Assembly (NCBI RefSeq): GCF_003994335.1
Contig: NZ_PNQZ01000066.1
Coordinates: 62,001-126,000, forward strand
Direction: 5' to 3'
DNA: 64,000 nucleotides
Origin: Asaia sp. W19
GTDB lineage: Bacteria; Pseudomonadota; Alphaproteobacteria; Acetobacterales; Acetobacteraceae
Positions within the stretch are counted from its first letter, which is position 1. Each line of letters begins with the position of its first letter. This document shows positions 16,424-25,901 of this stretch, piece by piece. Under the pieces are notes generated by a model. That model worked only from the letters and a program-made list of their open reading frames with translations, was not told where the DNA came from and ran no database searches. The position numbers and the translations under genes are program-made.

Positions 16424-18835
16424 ATGCTGCGTCACATACCCCATCGCACCGCGTCGCTCCTCGCTTGCAGCGCGCTTGGCGCCCTCATTGCGGCCTCACC
16501 AGGTATTGCGGCGTCTTCCGGGCGCGCCGGAGCGCATTCTGCACAGAAGGCAAAAAAGCCTGTCGCGACCCCTGCACGGTCTCGTGCGACAGGGGAAAAG
16601 GCCCGACCCCGCAGGAGGGTGATGGCGGGAAGGGACGAGAATGTCAGCGTATCAGCCCATCGCGCGGTTTTGGGCGGCGGGCTGATGGCGCGGCAAAGCG
16701 TCGCGCGCTCCGTCTCCATGGTGACCCAGGAATACATCGCCAGGCAATCCCCGCTGGTTAATCCCGGGGTCCTGGTATCCAGCCTGCCCGGTGTGCAGGG
16801 TACGAATGAGGGGCCACTGAGCACCAGCTCCGAGACCATCCACATAAGGGGCCTCGACCAGACCCAGATCGGCCTGATCTACGAGGGCATGCCTTTGGCC
16901 GATCCGTTCACCTATGGCGCCTATACCTCGGCGATGGTGGATAATGAGGATCTGGCGAATGTAGCCGTGAGCCAGGGTTCTTCGGATTTGACAGCGCCCA
17001 CCTATAATGCCGATGGCGCCCAGATGACCATGAGCCTGCGTCGCCCGGGGGAGCATTTCGCGCTTTATGCCGAGGGTTCGGGCGGCACACACAGCACAAA
17101 CAAGGAATTCGTGCGCGTCGATACCGGAGAACTCGGCCATAGCGGGGTAACAGGCTTCGTCTCCGGCTCCTATTCCAGCGGCAATCTGTGGCGTGGACCA
17201 GGCAGCCTCTATCGTTGGCATCTGGATGCGGCGCTCATGAAGCACTGGACTGCCAGAAGTCATTCCGAGCTCATCTTTGGTTATAATTATGCGAACCAGA
17301 CCGAGTGGCTCTACCCCAATCTGGCGCAATGGCACCAATACGGCACCAGCTATAATACCCATGGCCAGTACACGCCGGGCGACACGCTATTCTACAAGCT
17401 CAACACCAAGGCGACCAATGCCGTGGTTGGTACGATCAAGAACCATATCGACCTTGGCAGCGGGTGGTCTCTTGATGCGCAGCCCTATGCGGTGGAGACC
17501 TACGGACCCAATAATTACGGGGCCAATATCCCGATCGCCAACGGGTATCGCGGTACTCAGAAATACGCTGTTCTGGACGGGTATACCCCGCAAGCGGGTT
17601 CTGTCACCGCGATTTCGATTCATCCCTGGGTGCAGACATCCAGCGGTCTGAACATGATTGCGGCGTGGAAGCGTGGCATCAACACGCTGAAATTCTCCTA
17701 CTGGTATTCCTACGCGGTGCATACCGAGTATCAGAACCATTATCCGGTCAACGCGCTCGGACAATATACGCAGAATAACGGCTACCTGACCGTAGGCGGT
17801 AAGCCGATTACCCAATATGACATCAACGGGTTTCAGCAGCTCAACGCGCTCGGGCTCGAGGATCAGATCAAGCTTTTTCATGATCGCCTGACCATCGATG
17901 CCGGGCTGCGGGCGAACATGATTTCGCGTCAGTTCACCGAGGATCTGCCGGGGTCGACTCCGTATAGATCTGCGAAGAACATGTTCATCCCGGCGCCCCA
18001 GCTTCTGATCAGCTATCAGATCGACCCGGATAATCAGGTCTACGTGAATGGAACGACGGGCTACCGCGCGCCCTCATCCTTTCAGGCGCAGGTGCCCGTC
18101 TATAGTTTCACGACGCCGGTGCCGGTCACGCAGCCTCTGGCCAATTTTACGCCGGAGTACATGATCGGCGAGGAGATAGGTTTCCGCCATTACGGGCCGG
18201 TTATGCTGACGGTGTCGGGCTTCAATTACAATCTTACCCATCACCAGATCAGTTCTGTTTCCTATATTCCGGGCACCAGTATTCTGACTTCCCAGCCGAT
18301 TGATGCAGGGGGCGAGTCTGCCAAGGGTGTTCAGGCGGAACTTTCCACCCGCCCGTGGCACCATTTCAGCGCCTACGCCTCGGGGCAGTACATGCATACA
18401 AGTATCGGGAATAACGTCGCCTATATGGGCGATGTGCTTCCCACAAAGGGCAAGCAGGAAGTTGCGTCACCCAAGTTCCTGGGATCGCTCGGTCTGACTT
18501 TCGATGACGGTACGACATTCGGTAATTTCAATTTCCGCTATTCTGACTCGCAATACTCGACGCTCATGAACGATCAGGGCATTCCGGCCTATTTCACCGC
18601 CGATGCATCGATCGGCCGTTATCTGCCGCGCTTTGGCAGGGTCAGGCCCAAGGCCATGCTCAGCTTGATGAATCTGGGCGATGTCCATTATCTTTCCTCC
18701 GTGACGGGTTTCACCCCGACGGCGGCTACCAAAATCAAGGGGCTGGGGGGCAAGACCCTGGTCGGATCGCAGCCGAATTATGCGGTCGGCAGCGGTTTCA
18801 CGGCCATAGCAACGGTATCCGCCAGCTTTGAATGA
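16424..18835 (+). CDS. TonB-dependent outer membrane receptor
   Basis: With the start at 16424 (AACAGG just upstream) the protein has 803 residues and a clear signal peptide ending ...ASPGIAA. Longer in-frame starts at 16397 and 16364 only add polar residues. The plug domain shows NPGVLVSSLPGVQGTNEG, IHIRGLDQTQIGLIYEGMPL and VAVSQGSSDL. The barrel is rich in aromatic beta strands and ends SGFTAIATVSASFE, with Phe in the penultimate position. Sequence style in the plug (RGLDQTQIG...) resembles the receptor at 21543-24137 (RGFTQTQIG...), so the two may be distant paralogues. The ligand is unknown. The downstream sugar-acid-type MFS and dehydrogenase genes are 350 bp away and need not be linked. 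Confidence 0.9.
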   Translation: MLRHIPHRTASLLACSALGALIAASPGIAASSGRAGAHSAQKAKKPVATPARSRATGEKARPRRRVMAGRDENVSVSAHRAVLGGGLMARQSVARSVSMVTQEYIARQSPLVNPGVLVSSLPGVQGTNEGPLSTSSETIHIRGLDQTQIGLIYEGMPLADPFTYGAYTSAMVDNEDLANVAVSQGSSDLTAPTYNADGAQMTMSLRRPGEHFALYAEGSGGTHSTNKEFVRVDTGELGHSGVTGFVSGSYSSGNLWRGPGSLYRWHLDAALMKHWTARSHSELIFGYNYANQTEWLYPNLAQWHQYGTSYNTHGQYTPGDTLFYKLNTKATNAVVGTIKNHIDLGSGWSLDAQPYAVETYGPNNYGANIPIANGYRGTQKYAVLDGYTPQAGSVTAISIHPWVQTSSGLNMIAAWKRGINTLKFSYWYSYAVHTEYQNHYPVNALGQYTQNNGYLTVGGKPITQYDINGFQQLNALGLEDQIKLFHDRLTIDAGLRANMISRQFTEDLPGSTPYRSAKNMFIPAPQLLISYQIDPDNQVYVNGTTGYRAPSSFQAQVPVYSFTTPVPVTQPLANFTPEYMIGEEIGFRHYGPVMLTVSGFNYNLTHHQISSVSYIPGTSILTSQPIDAGGESAKGVQAELSTRPWHHFSAYASGQYMHTSIGNNVAYMGDVLPTKGKQEVASPKFLGSLGLTFDDGTTFGNFNFRYSDSQYSTLMNDQGIPAYFTADASIGRYLPRFGRVRPKAMLSLMNLGDVHYLSSVTGFTPTAATKIKGLGGKTLVGSQPNYAVGSGFTAIATVSASFE

Positions 18836-19185
18836 GATCGAAATGGCTTCTACGGGATTGTCTGCATGCTTCGATCAAGGGGGCATCGGGTCGAGGCCGT
18901 ATCCCGGTGTGCGACTTTCCCCTAGAGGCGGATGACGCCCGTTCTCCTCAGAGGCGAGCAGACGACTATGCCACCACCCGGCTATGCGAATCACAGACGC
19001 GCGGGACCTGGGCAGGGTCACGCAGCCGTGACAACTCGAAAGATGACGAGGCGGTAATGTTCCTCTAGGGTCGATTGGAGTTCAAGATCCATCAGAGTGG
19101 GCCCCTTTCTCGTCTGGTATACGCCGTTCACACTGAGTGGCGCAGGCTTGAGGGTTGGGAACTCCCGCTCGGGGGAATGCCGCCC
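18836..19185. other. 350-bp region before the MFS gene
   Basis: No convincing gene. A hairpin GTCACG/CGTGAC lies at 19018-19033. In-frame sequence upstream of 19186 would extend the MFS protein by up to 37 residues but lacks membrane-transporter character. The region probably holds the promoter of the MFS-idnD pair. Confidence 0.4.
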
Positions 19186-20463
19186 ATGAGTCCTCTGCGC
19201 TGGCAGATGATTGCGCTCTGCTTCGTCGCCAATATCATCAATTTCCTGGACCGATCCAATCTCGCCATTGCCGTACCGAGGATCGAGGCCGAACTGCATC
19301 TTTCTTCCTTTGAGATCGGGCTGGGGTTAAGCGCATTCTTCTGGACCTACGCGCTCATGCAGGTGCCGGTGGGATGGATGATCGATCGCTTCGGCGTGCG
19401 GCGTTGTCTCGCGGGCTCCGTGCTCTGGTGGTCGGTCTTTACTGCGGCGAGCGCCTTCATCACCGGGTTGCCGAGCCTGCTGGCGGCCAGGCTGATGCTG
19501 GGTGTGGGAGAGGCGGGTGCGTTGCCTGGTTTTGCCAAGGTGGTGTTCAACTGGTTCCCGCGCCGCGAGAGAGGATTTGCCAGCAGTATCTTCGATAGCG
19601 GATCCCGCGTGGGGTCGGCGCTGGCGCTGCCTCTGGTCGCGTGGCTCGTCGCCGTTGTCGGCTGGCGCCAGTCCTTCATCTGGACGGGGCTGCTCGGTTT
19701 CGTTTGGGTCGCTGTCTGGCTGGTCTTGTATCGCGATCCGAAGGACCATGCCCGTGTTACACCGACCCAACTCGCGCTTCTGGAGCAGGAGCAAGGCGGC
19801 ATACAGGGAGCGTCTGCTCCGGTTTCGCTCAGGTTTCTTCTGCGTCAGCGTACGATATGGGGCATGATGATCGGTTTCTTCTGTCTCAATTTCGCAATTT
19901 ATTTCTTCATTACCTGGTTCCCTACCTTTCTCATCAAGGCGCGGCACTTCACCCTTGAGGATGTACGGCTCTACGGGCTCTTCCCCGCCCTTTTTGCCAT
20001 CCCCTTTGGCTGGATCGGCGGTGCGGTGTCCGATTCCCTGCTCCGCCGTGGGTGGAGCGCCACACGCGCGCGCAAGACATGCCTGGTGGGAGGCATGCTT
20101 GTCTCCTGTGTCATTGCGTTCGCGCCTCTGGTTGCGAGTTCCTTCACAGCTCTGGTGCTGATGGGGATATCCTATGCAGCGCTTGCCTTCACGGCGGCCA
20201 ATATCTGGACTCTGCCCGGTGAGGTCGCTCCTTCGGCATCCAATGTCGCCTTGATTGGGGCTTTGCAGAATGGCGCGGCCAATCTGGCAGGAATTGGGAT
20301 CAGCACGTTCACAGGGGCGATGCTGAGCCTGACCCATGGGTCGTTCGTCCTGCCGCTCGGTATTGCGGGGTTGCTCTGCATCGTGGGCGCCCTGTCCTAT
20401 CTGTTCCTCATGGGACCGGTCGAGCGGATTGCAGTGCCCGAGGCAACAGCGCCTTCCGCCTGA
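19186..20463 (+). CDS. MFS transporter, anion:cation symporter (sugar-acid) type
   Basis: I place the start at 19186 because GGGGGAA is 8 bp upstream and the sequence then begins directly with the first transmembrane helix (LRWQMIALCFVANIINFLDRSNLAIAVPRI). This gives 425 residues and twelve helices. The pattern NFLDRSNLAIAVP, WMIDRFGVRRCL and GVGEAGALPGFAKVV..WFP is typical of the ACS family, which includes D-galactonate, glucarate and hexuronate carriers. L-idonate dehydrogenase is encoded 41 bp downstream, so the likely substrate is a sugar acid such as idonate, or a related keto-gluconate. Substrate is inferred. Confidence 0.85.
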   Translation: MSPLRWQMIALCFVANIINFLDRSNLAIAVPRIEAELHLSSFEIGLGLSAFFWTYALMQVPVGWMIDRFGVRRCLAGSVLWWSVFTAASAFITGLPSLLAARLMLGVGEAGALPGFAKVVFNWFPRRERGFASSIFDSGSRVGSALALPLVAWLVAVVGWRQSFIWTGLLGFVWVAVWLVLYRDPKDHARVTPTQLALLEQEQGGIQGASAPVSLRFLLRQRTIWGMMIGFFCLNFAIYFFITWFPTFLIKARHFTLEDVRLYGLFPALFAIPFGWIGGAVSDSLLRRGWSATRARKTCLVGGMLVSCVIAFAPLVASSFTALVLMGISYAALAFTAANIWTLPGEVAPSASNVALIGALQNGAANLAGIGISTFTGAMLSLTHGSFVLPLGIAGLLCIVGALSYLFLMGPVERIAVPEATAPSA

Positions 20464-20504
20464 AAATTCTCACCCTCTGACTTTCGATTGCAAAGGATTT
20501 TCTC

Positions 20505-21527
20505 ATGGCCGAGGCCCTCGTCATCCATGCCCCGCATGAACTTCAGATTGAAACGCGTCCTGTTCCGTCTCTGGCACAGGGTGAGGTGCTTGTGCGCGTC
20601 GAGGCGGGAGGCATTTGCGGGTCGGATTTGCATTATTATCATCATGGCGGTTTCGGCGCCGTCAGATTGAAACACCCCATGATCCTCGGCCATGAAATCG
20701 CCGGTCGTGTTGCGGACAAAGCCCCGGACGTCATGGGGCTCGAGATCGGGGATCTCGTGGCCGTCAATCCGGGGCTGCCCTGTCAGCATTGTGGGCAATG
20801 TCTTGCCGGTCGCAGCAACCACTGCACAGATATGCGTTTCTACGGCAGTGCGATGCGCGACCCGCATATCGACGGGGCCTTCCGGCGGGATCTGGTTTGC
20901 AAGGCAAGGCAATGCGTCAGGGCGGAACATAAATCCCCGGCTGAACTCGCGCTGTCCGAGCCTTTCGCGGTGGCGCTGCACGCTGTCAGCCGCGCGGGAG
21001 CGTTGATGGGCAAACGCGTCCTCGTCACGGGGGCGGGGCCCATAGGCGCGCTCGTGGCGCTTGCTGCGCGGCTGAATGGCGCATGCGAAGTGATCGTGAC
21101 GGATATTCTGGATGAGCCGCTTGCGGTGGTCCGGCAACTGGGCGCGGATCGGGTGATCAACGGGCGTGTTGCCCCGCAAGCGCTCGCTGAACTTGCCGGG
21201 TCGATCGATGTGCTGATCGAGTGTTCGGGCAACGCGCAGGCCCTGCGCGGCGGACTGGCGCTGATGCAGCCCTGCGGGACGATCGTCCAGCTTGGTCTGG
21301 GGGACGATGTGACCCTGCCTCAAAGCCGTATCGTCACAGGCGAGCTGACATGGACAGGCTCGTTTCGTTTCAAGGAGGAATTTGCGCTGGCGGTCACCCT
21401 GATCGATAGCGGCAGGGCCGATCTTTCGGCGCTGGTAACCCATCGTTTCGCGCTCGATCAGGCCAGTGCGGCTTTCGATCTCGCTTCTGACCGGCGCCAG
21501 GCCATGAAGATCCTGCTCGAATTCTGA
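20505..21527 (+). CDS. idnD: Zinc-dependent alcohol dehydrogenase, L-idonate 5-dehydrogenase type
   Basis: 340 residues of the medium-chain dehydrogenase family. Catalytic zinc ligands are C38 (GGICGSDLHYYHH), H63 and E64 (GHE). Structural zinc cysteines are C93, C96, C99 and C107. The Rossmann motif is VTGAGPIGALVA. The stretches CTDMRFYGSAM and GSFRFKEEF match E. coli IdnD closely, as does the overall length (343). The reaction would be L-idonate to 5-keto-D-gluconate with NAD(P), well suited to acetic acid bacteria, which handle keto-gluconates. AAAGGA is 8 bp before the ATG. It is coupled to the MFS transporter and convergent with the next receptor gene, with 15 bp between stops. Confidence 0.82.
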   Translation: MAEALVIHAPHELQIETRPVPSLAQGEVLVRVEAGGICGSDLHYYHHGGFGAVRLKHPMILGHEIAGRVADKAPDVMGLEIGDLVAVNPGLPCQHCGQCLAGRSNHCTDMRFYGSAMRDPHIDGAFRRDLVCKARQCVRAEHKSPAELALSEPFAVALHAVSRAGALMGKRVLVTGAGPIGALVALAARLNGACEVIVTDILDEPLAVVRQLGADRVINGRVAPQALAELAGSIDVLIECSGNAQALRGGLALMQPCGTIVQLGLGDDVTLPQSRIVTGELTWTGSFRFKEEFALAVTLIDSGRADLSALVTHRFALDQASAAFDLASDRRQAMKILLEF

Positions 21528-21542
21528 ATGAGGCGACGGGGC

Positions 21543-24137
21543 TCAGAACTGGGCCCCGATCGTGCCAATGAACTGCCGGGGTGAGGCAACAAAGAGATTG
21601 CTGTTATTGTCACCGGATACGGAAGCCGCACCGTACACCCCGCCTATGTAATTCTTGTCGAACAGATTGGTCACGCCGAAACTCGCCTTGAGATGTTCGG
21701 CAAAGCCGATGCGCCCGAAATCATGAGAGAGCGTCATATTGGCCAGCCAGTAGGGTGGAATGCTGATATCGTTCAGAAAGGTCATGGGACGCGCGCTGAT
21801 GTAATTCACGTTGAAATTGAACTGCGTGTTGCGCCAGCTATAGGCAAGGTTCGCCTTGTACATATAGGCGGGATAATACACTTGGCGCTTGCCCTTGAGG
21901 CTGTAGAGGCGACCGCCGTAATTGATGCCCGTCCCCTGGTAGCGCGCATCGTTCCAGCTGAAGCTGTTGGTGATCTCCAGTCCCCTGATTGGGCGTATGG
22001 CACCCAGAACATCCACCCCATCCATGGTTTCACGCCCTACATTCATATAGGCGTTGCGGGTGTTATTGGCTGTTCCCGCCGTGATGGAAGCAAGACGGTT
22101 ATAGTAATCGGTATGATAATAATCGATGGTGCCGGTGAAAAGCGCATCGTCATAGCGATAGCCGACGACATAATTCCAGGTGCGTTCCGGCTTGAGGATT
22201 TTCTTGTTCGCGTCAAAAACCTGCTGGGCTGGCTGTGAGGCATTGCCAAGTCCCCCCCATGCGGTGCCTGATGCCACCTGAGAGTAGTAGTCATAGGCGC
22301 GCAGGTTTTCCGCGATATCCCAATATACCTCGTGATGATCGAGAAAATGATAGTCGAAGCTGAAATGCGGCAGGAACGCGCCCGAGGCCGTCAGTGAACC
22401 ACGCGCCGGGCGTCGATAATAGGTGTTCCAGCCCTCGGATTTGAGCTGTTGGGTGAAGTCGTTCTTGGTACCGCCATGGGTGGTCTGGGTGAGGGATTTG
22501 AACCCTGCCAGGAGGGTCATACCTCTGATGATCGTCCAGCGATCCTGAAGGAAGAACTGGAAGCTGTTCGAGTTGTAGGTATCTTCGAACCAGGTCGCGC
22601 CCGTGCCCTTTTTGAGATCGGACATCATGTTATGCGCGGCGGTCGGTGTGTCCTCGTATAGGCGCGCATTGTAGATCCAGCGGTTGTTCTCGTACCACAA
22701 CCCGCCCTCGACCAGATTGCGATGCGGGGCTTCATAGGAAAATTTCTGCGTGAAGCCGACACGTTGCATCCCAGCGTGCGCACGTTGCAGGGCCATGGGC
22801 ACACCGCTGACGCTGCCATCCGCCAGAAGCATGGGCACGCCATAGCTGGGTGAGGTCACGAAGTTGTTGGTGCCCCCATAGACGCCGCTCGAGACGTTGC
22901 CATAGGCCACCGTGTCGGAATGCAGAAGCGGGGTAAGGTCGAAATGGCCATTGACCGAAGAGAGATAGCTGCGCTGGATCTGCGAGCCATCCCAGGCATA
23001 GTTGCCGACTTCATCATTCGACAGGATCCCCTCATAGCCGGGAGGCACCTGCGACGTGAACTGGGCATAATAGGCCCAGAGCTTGGCCTTCTCGTAATCG
23101 GGTTTGAGATAGGTAGTGTCTCGCCCAAGCCGCTCCCACATGTTCTTGGTGAGGGACAGATAATTGGCCTGGGTAAAATTCCCATAGCCGAAAAAGCCGG
23201 TGATCTTGCCCGTGCTGCCAACTGGCTGAACCAGCTTGGCATCGGCCTGTAATTCACGCTGATAGCCTTCGCCTTTCCACAGTTTGTTTTCCGTGCGCGC
23301 GAAGGACGTATAGAATTTCGTGCCGCTCGGGTTCAGTACCCCGCTATCTGCCCGGGCATAGGTCCGAAAGGCGTTATAACTGCCGAAGCTCTGGCTCAAT
23401 CTTCCCCCGGCCTTGTCCGTCGGGTCCGACGAGGTATAGGTCATGGCCGCCCCCAGAAGCTGGGCAGAGAACGTATCGAGTGAACCGGCTCCTTGCGAGA
23501 TGGTCATGCCTGCCAGATCATCCTGGATCATGGCCTGGGTGATGGAGACGCCATTCTGGTTGGTGAAGCCTTGCGTCCCCAAGGGAATACCGTCGAGCGT
23601 CGCGCCAATCTGGGTCTGGGTGAACCCACGCACATAAAAAGTATTGGCAGCGGTATCGAGGCCGAAAGCGTCGGAAGACGTGAAATTTGCGCCGGGCGTG
23701 GTGAGTGCCAGAATCTGCATCGGATTTGTGCCGGGAATGAACCGATCCATGACGGTACGGGTGACGGCTACTTCGGCAGCATGGGAGCGAAGCCGTTTAC
23801 CGCTCACAGCAATGGTTTCCTTCTCCGGATTTCGGGTCTGACCGGACGTGAGGGACGGATTTCCGATCTTGGCGACATGAGGAGACGTCGCCGCGCGCTG
23901 ACCGTGCGGAGGATAGGATTTTTGTCGTGCATGGGTCGTCGCCTGCTCCGCCCCAGGCCTGGCGCCGGGAAGCAGGGTCGGAGTTTTCGAGACAGGCGCA
24001 CCCAGCGCGCTCGCGGTAAGCCAAAACGGCATCAGCACGAAAAAGGGGCGATAACAGCGTATCAGTGCGCGTGGGGTGGGCTTCGACCCATCGGCGGGGT
24101 GGGCAGATTGAAGAAATCCCTGACTCCGACGATGCAT
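21543..24137 (-). CDS. TonB-dependent outer membrane receptor
   Basis: 864 residues with a long N-terminal signal sequence (hydrophobic core FFVLMPFWLTASALGA) and an AAAGGG ribosome site 8 bp before the ATG. The N-terminal extension of roughly 90 residues before the plug is Pro/Arg-rich. The plug has KETIAVSGKRL as a plausible TonB box, then ILALTTPGANFTSSDAFG, VRGFTQTQIGATLDGIPLG and ISQGAGSLDTFS. The barrel ends with the classical terminal aromatic residue (FIGTIGAQF). The last barrel strands (FGVTNLFDKNYIGG) are of siderophore/vitamin receptor type. Ligand unknown. A palindrome lies 34-46 bp upstream of the start. Confidence 0.9.
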   Translation of the reverse strand: MHRRSQGFLQSAHPADGSKPTPRALIRCYRPFFVLMPFWLTASALGAPVSKTPTLLPGARPGAEQATTHARQKSYPPHGQRAATSPHVAKIGNPSLTSGQTRNPEKETIAVSGKRLRSHAAEVAVTRTVMDRFIPGTNPMQILALTTPGANFTSSDAFGLDTAANTFYVRGFTQTQIGATLDGIPLGTQGFTNQNGVSITQAMIQDDLAGMTISQGAGSLDTFSAQLLGAAMTYTSSDPTDKAGGRLSQSFGSYNAFRTYARADSGVLNPSGTKFYTSFARTENKLWKGEGYQRELQADAKLVQPVGSTGKITGFFGYGNFTQANYLSLTKNMWERLGRDTTYLKPDYEKAKLWAYYAQFTSQVPPGYEGILSNDEVGNYAWDGSQIQRSYLSSVNGHFDLTPLLHSDTVAYGNVSSGVYGGTNNFVTSPSYGVPMLLADGSVSGVPMALQRAHAGMQRVGFTQKFSYEAPHRNLVEGGLWYENNRWIYNARLYEDTPTAAHNMMSDLKKGTGATWFEDTYNSNSFQFFLQDRWTIIRGMTLLAGFKSLTQTTHGGTKNDFTQQLKSEGWNTYYRRPARGSLTASGAFLPHFSFDYHFLDHHEVYWDIAENLRAYDYYSQVASGTAWGGLGNASQPAQQVFDANKKILKPERTWNYVVGYRYDDALFTGTIDYYHTDYYNRLASITAGTANNTRNAYMNVGRETMDGVDVLGAIRPIRGLEITNSFSWNDARYQGTGINYGGRLYSLKGKRQVYYPAYMYKANLAYSWRNTQFNFNVNYISARPMTFLNDISIPPYWLANMTLSHDFGRIGFAEHLKASFGVTNLFDKNYIGGVYGAASVSGDNNSNLFVASPRQFIGTIGAQF

Positions 24138-24170
24138 GTAACAGCCCTTTGACTCTGAAACGAAACCTTA

Positions 24171-24183
24171 CGTTATGATAACG
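24171..24183 (-). promoter_or_regulatory. Palindromic operator-like site before a TonB receptor gene
   Basis: CGTTATGATAACG is a perfect palindrome around one central base, 34-46 bp upstream of the receptor start at 24137. It contains ATGATAA, reminiscent of a Fur half-site. Function is inferred from position. Confidence 0.35.
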
Positions 24184-24293
24184 AAAGATGGCGCGTCAAT
24201 TGGGGGCGAGCGTAAATAACGTGTATCAAGTCAGTATAGTTCGAAGAGAGTTCGCTTTCAGGCAGGGTTCAAACAGTAATGGGTCAGGTCCGT

Positions 24294-25361
24294 TCACCCG
24301 ACGTCGCTCCTTCCAAGCATACGGCCCTGTCGATCGAAAACCACGACATCCAGCCCGCAAGATGGGTCATCGAGGATCTCGCGCGCCTTTCTCGCCGCGC
24401 TACGGGCGATGAGCGTGCCCAGTCGCGCATCGCCCAGATCCGCGTAGCCCTGTGCGATACTCGCGGCATTGCGCAGGGCTTCATGCTGTGTGGCGGAAAG
24501 ACCGAGCGGGGCAGCGAGAATCGACAGGGCTGCGGGATCGGCGAGGGTTCGGCTCGAATGCAGATCGAGGTGACCCTGAGCGAGCTTGGTCATTTTTGCC
24601 AGTCCTCCGGCGATCGTCAGTCGGGGGACGGGATGGCGGCGCATGTATTTGAGAAACCCCCCTGCGAAATCGCCCATTTCGATCAGCGCAATTTCGGGCA
24701 GGGCATAGAGCGCGCTTATGGCCCCCTCCGAGGTCGCCCCTGTGCTGCCTGCGATATGGGTCAGGCCTCCAGCACGCGCTACATCGACGCCGCGATGGAT
24801 GGAATGGATCCAGGCGGAGCAGGAATAGGGCACCACAATCCCCGTAGTACCCAGCACTGAGAGCCCTCCTAAAATACCCAGGCGGGCATTGAGGGTCTTC
24901 TCCGCCAGACGCGCACCATCCGCAATCGACACGGTCACCACGGCATCGGCTCCTTGCGGCGTGATTTGTTCGAGTGCCGTGCGGATCATGGCGCGCGGGA
25001 CGGGGTTGATCGCAGGCTCGCCGGGGGGCAGCGGCAGGCCGGGTAGGGTGATCGTGCCGACCCCTTCCCCTGCGCGAAACCGGATGCCGCTCCCGCGCGG
25101 AGCGCACTCCACATCCACGCGTATCTGTGCACCGTGTGTGACATCCGGATCGTCCCCGGCGTCCTTGATCACGCTGGCCCAGGCGCGGCCTGACTCGGCA
25201 CCGAGAGAGTCGAGTGCAAATGCCACGTCCTGTCCGCCGGGCAGGGTTATCGTCACCGGATCGGGGGCCTCGCCCCGTACCAGCAGTGACCAGGCAGCCT
25301 TGGCGGCCGCGGTGGCGCAACTGCCGGTGGTCCAGCCCCGACGCAGTGGTGTGGTGGGCAT
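24294..25361 (-). CDS. cbiD: Cobalt-precorrin-5B (C1)-methyltransferase CbiD
   Basis: 355 residues. The N-terminal CbiD signature RRGWTTGSCATAAAKAAW is unmistakable, followed by ITLPGGQ, VIKDAGDDPDVTHGA, GEGVGTITLPGLPLPPGEPAINPVPR and GTTGIVVPYS. CbiD methylates C-1 during the anaerobic-type corrin ring synthesis. The gene is alone: no other cobalamin gene and no recognisable cobalamin riboswitch was found around it in the window, so the remainder of the pathway must be elsewhere. It faces away from the kdp operon. GGGGG lies about 13 bp before the ATG. Confidence 0.93.
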   Translation of the reverse strand: MPTTPLRRGWTTGSCATAAAKAAWSLLVRGEAPDPVTITLPGGQDVAFALDSLGAESGRAWASVIKDAGDDPDVTHGAQIRVDVECAPRGSGIRFRAGEGVGTITLPGLPLPPGEPAINPVPRAMIRTALEQITPQGADAVVTVSIADGARLAEKTLNARLGILGGLSVLGTTGIVVPYSCSAWIHSIHRGVDVARAGGLTHIAGSTGATSEGAISALYALPEIALIEMGDFAGGFLKYMRRHPVPRLTIAGGLAKMTKLAQGHLDLHSSRTLADPAALSILAAPLGLSATQHEALRNAASIAQGYADLGDARLGTLIARSAARKAREILDDPSCGLDVVVFDRQGRMLGRSDVG

Positions 25362-25792
25362 CGTGATTGTCAGACCCCCATCCTCAAGGCAATCGCGTTA
25401 GACAGCGCGCGCAGGCTCCCGCTGCGCTCAGTTTGTTCATGACATGCCCCCGTGCAAACCGCCAGCAGCCTTGCTGGTTGTGCGAATAATGCGATCGGTC
25501 GAAATCACGCAATATCTGGATATCTCGCCTCGTCGCACCACCCGCCTCCCTGAGAAAGGGGCGCCCGCCACAGGGATACGGGCCTGCAAGCAACGCGAGA
25601 TGGCCCCCCTGTCATCGATGCGTGTCGCGTATGATCGGGGAGCGCAGCCCCATCACGCCCCGAGCCATGCTTTACGGAGGGGCCTCGTGCCCTGCTGTCA
25701 GTGCCGACCGCTGTAACGGGCCCCCTATGAGATTCCTATGGAGCGCCTTGGGGGCTGATCTGTCATCCCTATGCGGAACGGCAGGATAAGGG
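25362..25792. other. Divergent intergenic region between cbiD and kdp
   Basis: No gene supported. Short frames of 69 and 90 codons exist on the two strands but show no recognisable protein character. I searched both strands by eye for the B12-box and other conserved blocks of a cobalamin riboswitch and saw none. The kdp promoter should be in the right part. Confidence 0.4.
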
Positions 25793-25810
25793 GGGCTCTC
25801 AAGGGAGCCC
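25793..25810 (+). promoter_or_regulatory. Hairpin overlapping the first kdp ribosome site
   Basis: GGGCTC (25793-25798) pairs with GAGCCC (25805-25810). The Shine-Dalgarno-like AAGGGAG (25801-25807) overlaps the 3' arm and precedes the ATG at 25817, so folding would mask the ribosome site. Translational control is inferred. Confidence 0.35.
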
Positions 25811-25816
25811 GTCTTC

Positions 25817-25900
25817 ATGCTCGACATTCTCTATGCAGCGCTTGGCCTGTTCGGCTTCGTGCTTTGCCTGGGCTTCATCTCGGTCTGCAAAAGGATCTGA
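25817..25900 (+). CDS. 27-residue hydrophobic peptide preceding kdpF
   Basis: The frame encodes MLDILYAALGLFGFVLCLGF and a short tail ending in CKRI, a single membrane helix with a positive C-terminus, the same build as KdpF. It stops 1 bp before the kdpF start, so it lies inside the operon. From memory, similar 25-28-residue peptides of the form MLD(I/L)...C.R(I/L) occur before kdpF in other alphaproteobacteria, but they are usually not annotated. A stabilising role in the Kdp complex, as for KdpF, is a guess. Confidence 0.6.
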   Translation: MLDILYAALGLFGFVLCLGFISVCKRI

Positions 25901-25901
25901 C

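Noticed and set aside
25384..25593. 69-codon frame upstream of cbiD
   Set aside because: Considered as a cobalamin-related peptide or leader; no motif, no ribosome site and no continuity with cbiD.
25362..25800. Cobalamin riboswitch controlling cbiD
   Set aside because: B12-box and the other conserved blocks were not found on the minus strand by eye. A covariance model search would be decisive.
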